Assembly: GCA_017592665.1 (NCBI GenBank) | Contig: JAGFNW010000018.1 | Coordinates: 22,016-86,015 of the forward strand | Direction of reading: 5' to 3' | Source of the DNA: Streptosporangiaceae bacterium NEAU-GS5 | Lineage (GTDB): Bacteria > Actinomycetota > Actinomycetes > Streptosporangiales > Streptosporangiaceae | Length of the DNA stretch: 64,000 nt | Part shown: positions 56,867 through 64,000 of the stretch, one piece after another | Layout: each line of letters starts with the position of its first letter | Position numbering within the stretch: the first letter of the stretch is position 1 | Translations under genes and position numbers: made by a program | The notes under the pieces: model-generated | Databases searched by the model: none | Told to the model about the DNA's origin: nothing | Seen by the model: only the letters and a program-made list of their open reading frames with translations

Positions 56867-56902
56867 GTATATGCTATAAACTCGAGTGTATATGCCGTAA
56901 AC
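56867..56902. promoter_or_regulatory. double operator for the TetR regulator
   Basis: Two imperfect palindromes of GTNTAT-NNN-ATANAC type, GTATATGCTATAAAC (56867-56881) and GTATATGCCGTAAAC (56888-56902), lie 21 bases apart, two turns of the helix. They are between the TetR start (56858) and the hydrolase ATG (56917). The AT-rich islands also hold the promoters. Confidence 0.7.
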
Positions 56903-56916
56903 ACGAGGAGGGTGAG

Positions 56917-58332
56917 ATGAGATTCGGGATCGTGCGAGGGATCAGCTATGGGCTGTTCGGGGCGCCGGGGGAGTTCGTTCCGCAGGCCAGGGCGCTCGGG
57001 GCGAACCTCGTGCGGGCGTATGTGTATTGGGGGCAGGTCGAGCCCGAGCCGGGCCGATACACGTGGGACGCGGTCGACGCGCTGCTGGCGCAGCTGGACG
57101 ACGACACGCAGGTTTGGCTGACGGTCTGCTCCAGTTCGCTCTGGGCGACCCGGCAGGCCACCGACTTCCTGCCGCCCTCGCCCGCGCTCGATCTCGGCGC
57201 CTACGGGGAGTTCGTGCGACGGCTGGTCGGTCACTGCGGGGGCCGCGTCGCCTACTGGCAGTGCGACAACGAGCCGAGCAACACCGGCCTGCTGTGGGCC
57301 GGCACCGCGGAGGAGTACGTGGCGCAGCTCGCCGTCATGTACGCCGCCGTCAAGGAGGTGGATCCGGCCGCCGAGGTGGTGCTCGGAGGCTGTGGATACG
57401 ACGTGCTCACCAGCCCGGAGGGCAGTGCGGCGCGGCGGTTCTTCGACCAGGTGGCGGGCTCGGCGCGGTTCGATCTGTTCGACGTCCACCTGTACGGCGA
57501 GGCCTCCCGCGTTCCCGGCTATATCGCCCAGGCGCGGCAGATCATGGAGGCGCATGGATATCTGAAGCCGATCGTGGTGGGGGAGTACGGGGCGCCGATT
57601 CCCTTCGAGTTCCCGGAGGTCGAGGCGGCCATGTACGCGGCGCTCGCCGAGGCCTTCGCGGCCGCGCCCGCGACGCAGAGCACGGCCGAGCTGAGGGAGC
57701 GGGAGGCTCAGGAGACGCCCGAGCGGCGGGCCATGACGGCGCTCTATGACCGAATGGCCGAACTGCCGCCCAAGCTGCAGATGTTCCTCGTGGGCTGCCC
57801 GCCTGAGCTGGAGGCCAAGAGGCACCGGATCAACTGCCGGCAGCTGGTGATGGCCAACGTGCTGGCGATGGCCGAGGGGGTGCGGCTCACGGCGTACTGG
57901 AATCTGGGGCCCGAGGTGCCCGAGCCGGTGGATCCGCGGCAGATGATGCACCTCATGTTCGGCAAGCTGGCGCTGCTGGACTACGAAAGGCGCACGCTGG
58001 GTGTCCGCCATCCGGCGGCGGACACGTTCACGCTGATGACCGCGGAGCTGGAGGGCCTGCAGTCGGTGGTGCCGCTGGACGTGGAGCGCGAGTCAGTTCG
58101 CGCCTTTCGGATCGAGCGGGCGGGGCGGCCGCCATCGGCCGTGCTCTGGGATGAGCGGGACATGTTCGACGGTGAGGACGAACCGGCCGTTGAGGTCGCG
58201 TTGCCGGTCGAAGACGGGGTCGTGCGGGTGGCGGTGGGGATCACGCCGGTGTTCGTGGATTTGTCGGCCGGGATGTTTCGGAGGGTGGCGTCGGGTAGCG
58301 GTGCAGGCAACGAAGGGAGAGAGAAACCATGA
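56917..58332 (+). CDS. clan GH-A glycoside hydrolase (beta-galactosidase/GH39-like)
   Basis: The product has 471 residues, ATG behind GGAGGG. The TIM barrel shows ARALGANLVRAYVYWGQVEP, the acid/base in WQCDNEPSNT (Glu119) and the nucleophile in IVVGEYGAPIP (Glu223), about 104 residues apart as in clan GH-A. A C-terminal beta-sandwich begins about 380. No signal peptide, so it acts on internalised sugars. The TetR regulator is divergent and probably senses the substrate. The exact family is uncertain. Confidence 0.75.
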   Translation: MRFGIVRGISYGLFGAPGEFVPQARALGANLVRAYVYWGQVEPEPGRYTWDAVDALLAQLDDDTQVWLTVCSSSLWATRQATDFLPPSPALDLGAYGEFVRRLVGHCGGRVAYWQCDNEPSNTGLLWAGTAEEYVAQLAVMYAAVKEVDPAAEVVLGGCGYDVLTSPEGSAARRFFDQVAGSARFDLFDVHLYGEASRVPGYIAQARQIMEAHGYLKPIVVGEYGAPIPFEFPEVEAAMYAALAEAFAAAPATQSTAELREREAQETPERRAMTALYDRMAELPPKLQMFLVGCPPELEAKRHRINCRQLVMANVLAMAEGVRLTAYWNLGPEVPEPVDPRQMMHLMFGKLALLDYERRTLGVRHPAADTFTLMTAELEGLQSVVPLDVERESVRAFRIERAGRPPSAVLWDERDMFDGEDEPAVEVALPVEDGVVRVAVGITPVFVDLSAGMFRRVASGSGAGNEGREKP

Positions 58333-58700
58333 CACCGGATCTGTGGTCGTACCCGAACGACGCGTACGCCACGGCAGGCCAGAGTTTCAACCTCGAGGGA
58401 TACGACGTTGAAGCGACGGACGGCAAGATCGGGTCCGTGGACGAGGCCACGTACGAGGTTGGTGGAAGCTACCTCATCGTCGACACCGGGCCCTGGATCT
58501 TCGGTAAGAAGGTCATGCTGCCTGCGAGCGTCGTCACCCAGATCGATCCGCAGGAGCGAAAGCTGTTCGTCAGTCGGACCAAGCAGGAGATCAAGAACGC
58601 TCCTGAGTTCGACGCGTCGACGTTCAAGGAATCCGAGTACAGGAATCAGCTGGGGGATTACTACGGCCGATTCCCGTACACCGGGACCGGCAACCTCTAG
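58329..58700 (+). CDS. PRC-barrel domain protein
   Basis: The product has 123 residues. It overlaps the hydrolase stop (ATGA). PRC-barrel sequence lies in residues about 20-85 (GYDVEATDGKIGSVDEATYE, SYLIVDTGPWIFGKKVMLPA). Relatives bind photosynthetic or RNA-processing machinery, but the actinobacterial forms are stress-linked small proteins. The C-terminal region is Tyr-rich (YRNQLGDYYGRF). Confidence 0.85.
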   Translation: MTPDLWSYPNDAYATAGQSFNLEGYDVEATDGKIGSVDEATYEVGGSYLIVDTGPWIFGKKVMLPASVVTQIDPQERKLFVSRTKQEIKNAPEFDASTFKESEYRNQLGDYYGRFPYTGTGNL

Positions 58701-58718
58701 GCCAATCCCCGAGTGAAA

Positions 58719-58750
58719 GCCGAGGGCCGCGCGCGAGCGCGGCCCTCGGC
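58719..58750. terminator. strong bidirectional terminator hairpin
   Basis: A perfect 13-bp stem GCCGAGGGCCGCG/CGCGGCCCTCGGC with a 6-base loop lies between the convergent PRC-barrel and nucleotidyltransferase genes. There is no U-tract, as usual in high-GC actinomycetes. Confidence 0.85.
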
Positions 58751-58766
58751 CTATGTCGTACGGCGT

Positions 58767-59390
58767 CTACGGCCAGTTTGGATTGGCCCGCTCTGGCAGC
58801 GGTGGTGCGATCACGTTGAGGCGCTCGAGAAGCACCAAGAAGGTCGAGGCGTACGGCGACTGCGCCAGGACGGCGGCGCAGCGATCCCAGTCGACCTGCT
58901 CACGCAGCGCACGGACCGGCGGCAGCAACGCGCCGTAGTCGCAGCTGTGCTCCGACATCGGCAGCACCCAGGAGATGACCAGGTCGGTCGCATCGAGGAC
59001 GGGCAGCATGAGGGCCGAGACGGACAGCGGCTCGGTGCGCGCGATCATCTCGGGGGTCACGGGGCGGTCGGCCAGCTGGAAAATGAGATCTACCTGCCGA
59101 TCGCCCTCGTCGAAGGCTTTGATCAGCCAGTCTTCGGGCGGCGTGGCGATGCGGAAACCGATCGCCTCGAGGGCTTTGATCGTGGTCGGCAGGTCTTCCT
59201 GGACCAGGGCGAAGTCGACGTCATGGAGCGAAGGCGCCGCGCCGCGCGCGTATCCGCCGCACCCTCCGGCCAGCGCGAACCGGACGCCGGCCTCCTTCAG
59301 CGCCGAGCCCGCACGCTTGAGCGTGTGCAAAATGGCGTCGGTGACCTCATGACTATGACCCACAAACCTCACCTGCCCCGAGACGTTCAT
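58767..59390 (-). CDS. nucleotidyltransferase-fold protein
   Basis: The product has 207 residues. FALAGGCGGYARGAAPSLHD followed by DVDFAL matches the nucleotidyltransferase GG-GxxxR and DxD motif region of the AbiEii/minimal type. A C-terminal helical domain follows (DATDLVISWVLPMSEHSCDY). It may transfer a nucleotide to a small molecule or protein; the family also includes antitoxin-like partners. No partner gene is adjacent. Confidence 0.7.
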   Translation of the reverse strand: MNVSGQVRFVGHSHEVTDAILHTLKRAGSALKEAGVRFALAGGCGGYARGAAPSLHDVDFALVQEDLPTTIKALEAIGFRIATPPEDWLIKAFDEGDRQVDLIFQLADRPVTPEMIARTEPLSVSALMLPVLDATDLVISWVLPMSEHSCDYGALLPPVRALREQVDWDRCAAVLAQSPYASTFLVLLERLNVIAPPLPERANPNWP

Positions 59391-59419
59391 GACAAACAGC
59401 CACGGGTAGGTCGTACGGG

Positions 59420-59893
59420 ATGCGAGACGAGACCCCCGACGAACGCGCCGACCGCAACCTTGTCGAGTTGCTCCAAGGTTTGCGGGTCGCGGCCACGGGC
59501 GTGCAGGTGCTGTTCGCGTTCCTGCTCACCCTGCCTTTCAGCAACGGCTGGAATCGCGTCGACTTCGAGGGGCGGTGGCTCTTCTACGCGGCGCTGGTGA
59601 TGGCCGCGATCGCGTCGATCTGCCTGATCGCTCCTGCTTTTCAGCATCGTGTCCTGTTCCGTGCGGGTCTCAAGGAGATACTGGTGAAGCGGGCCAACCG
59701 GCAGGGCGTCGCCGGAGGCGTGGCTCTCGCGGTCTCGATGGCGTGTTCGACCGCGCTCGTGGTCGAGGTCTATCTCGGCACCCCGCCGGCCGCGCTGCTG
59801 GCGGCTGGAGTGGCCTTGCTGAGCGGCTGGCTGTGGTTCGTGCAGCCGTTGGTGACCCGCTACCGGCTGCGCGGCGAAATCGACGACCTGTGA
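59420..59893 (+). CDS. DUF6328 membrane protein
   Basis: The product has 157 residues. It starts MRDETPDERADRNLVELLQG, then four hydrophobic segments (VLFAFLLTLPFSNGW, FYAALVMAAIASICLIAPAF, GGVALAVSMACSTALVVEVY and AALLAAGVALLSGWLWFV). The pattern, with GLRVAATGVQVLFAFLLTLP, is that of DUF6328. It is a cytoplasmic-membrane protein of unknown function, typical of stress regions. Confidence 0.82.
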   Translation: MRDETPDERADRNLVELLQGLRVAATGVQVLFAFLLTLPFSNGWNRVDFEGRWLFYAALVMAAIASICLIAPAFQHRVLFRAGLKEILVKRANRQGVAGGVALAVSMACSTALVVEVYLGTPPAALLAAGVALLSGWLWFVQPLVTRYRLRGEIDDL

Positions 59894-59916
59894 TTGTTAG
59901 GCCCGTCGATCACAGG
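59887..59916. promoter_or_regulatory. CCTGTGAT/ATCACAGG inverted repeat
   Basis: Eight-base arms 14 bases apart overlap the DUF6328 stop and precede the next small gene by 14 bases. It could be an operator for the small membrane protein gene, or a weak terminator. Only symmetry is seen. Confidence 0.4.
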
Positions 59917-59930
59917 GCAGTGCGCATGCC

Positions 59931-60080
59931 ATGGCTACATTGCTTTGGCTCATCGCCGTAGTACTCGTCATCGCCGGGATCTACGTGATCCTGGCTCGTC
60001 GGGACATCCTCTGGGGCATCGTCCTCATCGTGCTCGGCTTCCTGGTCGGTCCCGGTGGTGTCAGCATCTTCAACGTCTGA
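59931..60080 (+). CDS. small hydrophobic membrane protein
   Basis: A 49-residue frame (MATLLWLIAVVLVIAGIYVI) has two hydrophobic segments separated by ARRD and a GPGG motif near the end (FLVGPGGVSIFNV). It is too short for usual calling. Codon use and the membrane pattern support it, and similar GPGG small proteins occur in actinobacteria. The final 26 bases overlap the HAD gene start. Confidence 0.6.
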   Translation: MATLLWLIAVVLVIAGIYVILARRDILWGIVLIVLGFLVGPGGVSIFNV

Positions 60081-60675
60081 CGCCTCGACGACCGCTGCCA
60101 AAGCCGTGCTCTTCGACCGAGACGGCACCCTCATAACCGACATTCCACACAACAGTGATCCCGGCCGAGTGGAGCCGGTGCCCGGCGCCCGAGCGGCGCT
60201 GCACCGGCTCCGCCGGGCCGGGCTGGCCGTGGGCGTCGTGACGAACCAGTCCGGCATCGCCCGCGGCCTGCTGTCCTGGCCCGAGCTCAACGCCGTGAAC
60301 AAACGCGTCGAAGCCCTGCTCGGGCCGTTCGACGTGTGGCAGATCTGCCCGCACCTCAGCGGCTGTTCGTGCCGTAAGCCCGCGCCCGGCCTCATCCTCG
60401 GCGCGGCCCAGGCGCTGCACGTACGCCCACAGGAGTGCGTCGTCGTGGGCGACATCGGCGCCGACGTCGAGGCCGCGGAGAACGCGGGCGCACGCGGCAT
60501 TCTCGTGCCCACGGCCACCACGCTTTCCGGCGAGATCCACGGGGAGGTCGCCGACAATCTCATCGACGCCGTGAGCCGCATTCTCGGCGACCCAGAGCCC
60601 GATCCGAGCTACCTCGATCGAGTGAGCTCGGAAATCAGCCTGCGGAGAGTGTGGAAGGCCGGTTTCGGCGAGTAG
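60055..60675 (+). CDS. HAD-IIIA phosphatase, GmhB-like, second copy
   Basis: GTG start (60055 or 60058), 206 residues. Motif I AVLFDRDGTLITD, motif II VVTNQSGIARG, zinc loop CPHLSGCSCRKPAPG and motif IV VVVGDIGADVEAAENAG are all intact, unlike the copy at 45.9 kb. It is thus the better candidate for heptose 1,7-bisphosphate phosphatase. A C-terminal extension of about 40 residues is extra. The 3' end overlaps the convergent GH-like gene by 67 bases. Confidence 0.85.
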   Translation: MVSASSTSDASTTAAKAVLFDRDGTLITDIPHNSDPGRVEPVPGARAALHRLRRAGLAVGVVTNQSGIARGLLSWPELNAVNKRVEALLGPFDVWQICPHLSGCSCRKPAPGLILGAAQALHVRPQECVVVGDIGADVEAAENAGARGILVPTATTLSGEIHGEVADNLIDAVSRILGDPEPDPSYLDRVSSEISLRRVWKAGFGE

Positions 60676-61574
60676 TCGTCGCGCAGCACGCCGAACTGAT
60701 GAAACAGGTCGTCCTTCGAGCTGTCGGCGTCACGGAGCGTGAACAACTCCCAGTGCGTCACGTTCAGCTCTTCCCGTAGACCGTCGACGGTGCGGATGAT
60801 CGTCTCCAGGACGGCCGCCTGCTGTTCCTCGGGCCGCCCTGGGCCCGTAGGCCAGCCGTTCTCACAGATCCGGATGGGCACAGAGGCTGGAATGCCGGCC
60901 GTCGCCAGATCGCGCTCCCGGAAATCGCGCAGCAGCCGTTCCACGGTGGCCGGCAGATCGTCGAGGCCCACCCGCGGCCCGAACACGTCAGGGTAGATGT
61001 CGATCCCCGCGTAATCGACGGCCGCGGCGAACGCCGCGCCCCCCGAACGACGCACCTCATCCCAGAAGCCGCTGGCAGCCGGATCGATATCCGGCACCAC
61101 CGCGAACCCGATCGCCACCGTCGCATCCCGCTTCGCCGCCGCGCCGGCCAGCACCCCTTGAACCAGCGCATCGGTGGCACGCGGGAACGCCCCGTCGGCG
61201 GCCGCTCCGGCCCAGGTCAGATTCGGCTCGCCGGTGACCTGCAGCGCCGCGAACTGGCGCCCGTGCCGGGCCACCACCTGCGCCACGAACGAGGCCCACG
61301 CGGCCACATCTCCACTCGGATCCCGGTAGCACAGCGCCAGATCCAGCGGCACCCCGATCGCCGCCAGCTGCGCCACCTGCCCGCTCACCAGCTCGGTCGA
61401 CTCGGGCCCCGTCCAGACCACATACATCCGCGGCAGCAGCGGCGCGCCGTCTCCCTGCAGCTCGGCCAGCGCCCGCCCGATCGCCTCGAAGTCATCCGGC
61501 GGTCCCACCGCGAGCCCGTCCGGCCCTCCGGCGATCCCCAGCGGAAAAACCCCGAACACTAATCGATCGGACAC
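60609..61574 (-). CDS. clan GH-A-like glycoside hydrolase
   Basis: The product has 321 residues in a TIM-barrel style. ALQVTGEPNLTWAG would place the acid/base Glu, and IRICENGWPTGPGR the nucleophile Glu. LAIGFAVVPDIDP-like strands are seen (VAIGFAVVPDIDP). It resembles GH5/GH39-type or GH53-type barrels, but I cannot assign a family. No signal peptide. The gene is separate from the hydrolase at 57 kb and not similar in length. Confidence 0.6.
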   Translation of the reverse strand: MSDRLVFGVFPLGIAGGPDGLAVGPPDDFEAIGRALAELQGDGAPLLPRMYVVWTGPESTELVSGQVAQLAAIGVPLDLALCYRDPSGDVAAWASFVAQVVARHGRQFAALQVTGEPNLTWAGAAADGAFPRATDALVQGVLAGAAAKRDATVAIGFAVVPDIDPAASGFWDEVRRSGGAAFAAAVDYAGIDIYPDVFGPRVGLDDLPATVERLLRDFRERDLATAGIPASVPIRICENGWPTGPGRPEEQQAAVLETIIRTVDGLREELNVTHWELFTLRDADSSKDDLFHQFGVLRDDYSPKPAFHTLRRLISELTRSR

Positions 61575-61614
61575 GCCCCGATCCTAATGCGCGACCGCCT
61601 CCGAACGCGGAGGG

Positions 61615-62436
61615 TCAGTGTTTGAGGCCGACGGCGGCCAGGCAGCCGCCGGTCTGCAGGCCGGGGGGGACGAAGGGATCGTCGTTGCGCCATCTGTGGG
61701 CGGGGACGACGCCGGGGGACAGCAGTTCGAGGCCGTCGAAGTAGCGGGCGATCTCGTCCGCGGTGCGCATGGCGAAGGCGCGGGAGGAGGAGCGCTCGTA
61801 GACCTCGAGGACTTCCTTCGTGCGCTGCTCGTGCACGGCGGCCGGCTCGACGTAGGCGTGGGAGATGACCAGGTAGCCGCCGGGGACGAGGGCTTCGCGC
61901 AGGGCGGCGGTGATGGCCAGGGCCTCGTCGTCGTCCCCGACGAAGTGCAGCACGGCGGCCGCGATGATGGCGACGGGCTTGGAGAAGTCGAGATAGGCGG
62001 AGGCCGACTTGAGGATGTCACGCGGGTCGTGCATGTCGCCCTCGACGATGCTGGTGCCTTCGTTGTCGGCGAGCAGGGCGCGCGCGTGCACCAGGACGAT
62101 CGGGTCGTTGTCCACGTAGACGATTTTCGAGTCGGGGGCCGTGCGCTGGGCGACTTGGTGCACGTTGTCCTGGGTCGGTAGCCCGGTGCCGATGTCGAGG
62201 AACTGCCGCACGCCGGATTGGGCGATGTGCCGCACGGCCCGGACCAGGAAGCCGCGGTTGGCGCGGGAGGTCTCGCGGGAGTCGGCGCCGGCCAGGCGGG
62301 CCAGCTCCATGAGCTTCTCGGCTGCTTCGCGGTCGGCAGCGAAGTTGTCCTTGCCCCCTAAGAAGTAGTCATATATACGTGCGACACTCGGGACAGTCGG
62401 GTCGATCCCGCGTGGCACATACTCGTCGGCGCCCAT
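61615..62436 (-). CDS. SAM-dependent methyltransferase, PF04672 (SAV_2177-type)
   Basis: I start at ATG giving MGADEYVPRGIDPTVPSVAR (273 residues), the usual start of this family. RIYDYFLGGKDNFAADREAA, FLDIGTGLPTQDNVHQVA (SAM site) and VYVDNDPIVLVHARALL are diagnostic. These are numerous in actinomycetes, with unknown substrates. Upstream is a divergent cyclic-nucleotide-binding gene. Confidence 0.9.
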   Translation of the reverse strand: MGADEYVPRGIDPTVPSVARIYDYFLGGKDNFAADREAAEKLMELARLAGADSRETSRANRGFLVRAVRHIAQSGVRQFLDIGTGLPTQDNVHQVAQRTAPDSKIVYVDNDPIVLVHARALLADNEGTSIVEGDMHDPRDILKSASAYLDFSKPVAIIAAAVLHFVGDDDEALAITAALREALVPGGYLVISHAYVEPAAVHEQRTKEVLEVYERSSSRAFAMRTADEIARYFDGLELLSPGVVPAHRWRNDDPFVPPGLQTGGCLAAVGLKH

Positions 62437-62521
62437 ATCGCCTGATCCTATGAGATATCGCGATCGCGACGCAGTTGAACATGCCTGGATCACCCGTCAA
62501 CCGGCTACGTATGGTCTGGCC

Positions 62522-62944
62522 ATGGCCGCGGTCGATGATCGGGCCGGGCGGCTGGGCCGGCTCGGCATCTTCTCCGACCTTACCGATCCGGAGATACGCA
62601 CCCTCGCCGACGAGCTGCCCGGTCGCATCTTCCCGGCCGGCGTCCACGTGATTCGCCGAGGTCATCCGGGGGACGGCCTCTACATCATCCTCGAGGGCGA
62701 GGCCGGGGTGGTCATCGACGACGAGGAACGGGCCCTGCTGACCACCGGCAGCTTCTTCGGCGAGGTGTCGGTCCTGCTCGCCGAGTTCCCGACCGCCGAC
62801 GTCGTCACCAGGACCACGATGTGCTGCCTGGTCATCCCGCCGGAAGAGGTCGAGGCGTTCCTGCTGGCCCATCCGCGGGTCATGTTCCGCATGCTCCAAA
62901 CCGAGGCGCGCCGCCTGCGCTCAGCGGTTCCAGAACGCAACTAG
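62522..62944 (+). CDS. cyclic-nucleotide-binding (cNMP) domain protein
   Basis: The ATG gives MAAVDDRAGRLGRLGIFSDL (140 residues). One CAP-type beta-roll: LPGRIFPAGVHVIRRGHPGD, GLYIILEGEAGVVID, FFGEVSVLLAEFPTADVVTR (phosphate cassette GEVSVL) and the final helix. No DNA-binding domain, so it is a stand-alone sensor. Actinomycetes use such proteins with cAMP. Next to a GH15 enzyme it might control carbohydrate use. Confidence 0.85.
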   Translation: MAAVDDRAGRLGRLGIFSDLTDPEIRTLADELPGRIFPAGVHVIRRGHPGDGLYIILEGEAGVVIDDEERALLTTGSFFGEVSVLLAEFPTADVVTRTTMCCLVIPPEEVEAFLLAHPRVMFRMLQTEARRLRSAVPERN

Positions 62945-62952
62945 GGGGCCCG

Positions 62953-64000
62953 GTGGTGGCAGGCACGGTGTTGGACGGTTACCTCCCGATCGCCGAGCAC
63001 GGGATCATCGGGGATCTGCACACGGTCGCGCTGGTCGGCACGGACGGCACCATCGACTGGTACTGCTGCCCGAGCTTCGACTCCCCGAGCGTCTTCGGCG
63101 CGATCCTCGACCGCGACCGCGGCGGCTTCTTCCGCATCGCCCCGGCCGCCGAGACCTGGACCCCCAAGCAGCTCTATCTCCCTGACACGAACGTCCTGAT
63201 CACGCGTTTCCTCACCCCCGACGGGGTCGGCGAGGTCGAGGACTTCATGCCGGTCGAGCGGGTGCGCGGCCGCGTCCACCGTCATCGGCTGATCCGCCGG
63301 GTCCTCGGCGTACGCGGCCAGATGCGCTTCCGCCTGGACGCCCAGCCGAGGTTCAACTACGGACAGGACGAGCACGAGACCTACTTCCACGAGAACGGCG
63401 TGGTCTTCCAGGCCCCCGGCATCTCGCTCGCCCTGCAGGGACCGCTCGCGCTCAAGCCGGAGGGCAGCGGCGTGCAGTGCGAGTTCACCCTCGAGCCCGG
63501 GCAGAGCGCCACGTTCGTGCTGGAGCAGGTCCCGGAGGACTACATCCCCCGCCTGTACGGCGAGGACGAGACGCGGGAGGCCTTCGAGGGCACGGTCGAC
63601 TACTGGCGGACCTGGCTGTCGCGCTCGCGCTACCAGGGCCGCTGGCGCGAGATGGTGCACCGCTCGGCGCTCACCCTCAAGCTGCTCACCTACGCACCGA
63701 CCGGCGCCATCGTCGCCGCGGCGACCACCAGCCTGCCCGAGGTGATGGGCGGCGCCCGCAACTGGGACTACCGCTACACCTGGATCCGCGACGCGTCCTT
63801 CTCCCTCTACGCGCTGCTCCGCCTCGGCTTCACCGACGAGGCCGCCGCCTTCATGGACTGGCTGGCCCAGCGTTTCCGCGAGTCGGACGCCACCGCCGGC
63901 CGGCCGCTGCAGATCATGTACGACATCCACGGCGGCGCCGAGCTGACCGAGCAGACGTTGCCGCACCTGGCCGGCTACCGCGGCTCGGCCCCGGTGCGGA
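62953..64000 (+). CDS. GH15 glucoamylase/trehalase-like enzyme, cut by the window edge
   Basis: GTG 62953 behind AGGGGG opens a frame that runs off the window (349 codons present). Family features: AEHGIIGDLHTVALVGTDGT, IDWYCCPSFDSPSVFGAIL, then the start of the (alpha/alpha)6 barrel with SLPEVMGGARNWDYRYTWIR and DASFSLYAL. This is the pattern of actinobacterial GH15 trehalases and glucoamylases. The catalytic Glu residues fall partly beyond the edge. No signal peptide, so it is cytoplasmic. Confidence 0.88.
   Translation, partial: MVAGTVLDGYLPIAEHGIIGDLHTVALVGTDGTIDWYCCPSFDSPSVFGAILDRDRGGFFRIAPAAETWTPKQLYLPDTNVLITRFLTPDGVGEVEDFMPVERVRGRVHRHRLIRRVLGVRGQMRFRLDAQPRFNYGQDEHETYFHENGVVFQAPGISLALQGPLALKPEGSGVQCEFTLEPGQSATFVLEQVPEDYIPRLYGEDETREAFEGTVDYWRTWLSRSRYQGRWREMVHRSALTLKLLTYAPTGAIVAAATTSLPEVMGGARNWDYRYTWIRDASFSLYALLRLGFTDEAAAFMDWLAQRFRESDATAGRPLQIMYDIHGGAELTEQTLPHLAGYRGSAPVR

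Overview
High-GC (about 70%) DNA with dense genes, frequent GTG starts and ATGA/GTGA overlaps. The gene content includes a 2-methylisoborneol terpene pair, PF04672 methyltransferases, an exact CebR-type box and actinobacterial small membrane families. This points to the chromosome of a filamentous, soil-type actinomycete. Streptosporangiales/Nonomuraea-like is a guess. I saw no rRNA, tRNA, CRISPR array, transposase or phage genes.

Layout. 0-13.8 kb: mixed accessory genes, namely an RlpA-like secreted protein, a GNAT, a dimethylformamidase-like protein with a C-terminal propeller, a phosphoesterase, a PLP decarboxylase, a lipoprotein and a GlxA-type regulator with a cysteine hydrolase. The 2-methylisoborneol synthase/GPP methyltransferase pair follows. 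13.8-20.2 kb: a tightly coupled operon for polyhydroxyalkanoate or acyl-CoA metabolism (acyl-CoA ligase, PhaC, acyl-CoA dehydrogenase, PhaZ-like hydrolase), with a divergent PucR-type regulator. 20.2-23.1 kb: a MerR regulator with a 19-bp-spacer, apparently leaderless promoter, a membrane protein and a glycosyltransferase. 23.2-34.5 kb: a small nonribosomal peptide cluster (A-T-C; C-A-T-TE fused to an MFS transporter; acyl ligase-T; gamma-glutamyltransferase-like). 34.6-38.1 kb: an FtsX-type permease and a secreted propeller. 38.2-41.5 kb: a coupled four-gene unit made of a 31-residue Cys-containing peptide, a SagB-type dehydrogenase, a PLP alanine-racemase/D-threonine-aldolase-fold enzyme and an MFS exporter. 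It reads as an undescribed RiPP locus. 41.5-62 kb: an ADP-heptose-like sugar region (HldE-like enzyme, two GmhB-like phosphatases, transketolase, two GT9, one GT4 and a GT remnant). It is interleaved with stress-type small proteins (BON, ChaB, PRC-barrel, DUF6458, DUF6328) and a TetR/glycoside hydrolase pair. 62.5-64 kb: a cyclic-nucleotide-binding protein and a GH15 enzyme cut by the window edge.

How the parts work together. In the NRPS cluster the second module resembles EntF with a serine-type binding pocket. Its thioesterase carries Cys where Ser is usual, and its exporter is covalently attached. In the peptide unit a conventional gene caller may extend the dehydrogenase upstream and hide the precursor. 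In the heptose region transketolase could supply sedoheptulose 7-phosphate, HldE and GmhB would make the nucleotide-heptose, and the GT9/GT4 enzymes would transfer it. No GmhA isomerase is present in the window.
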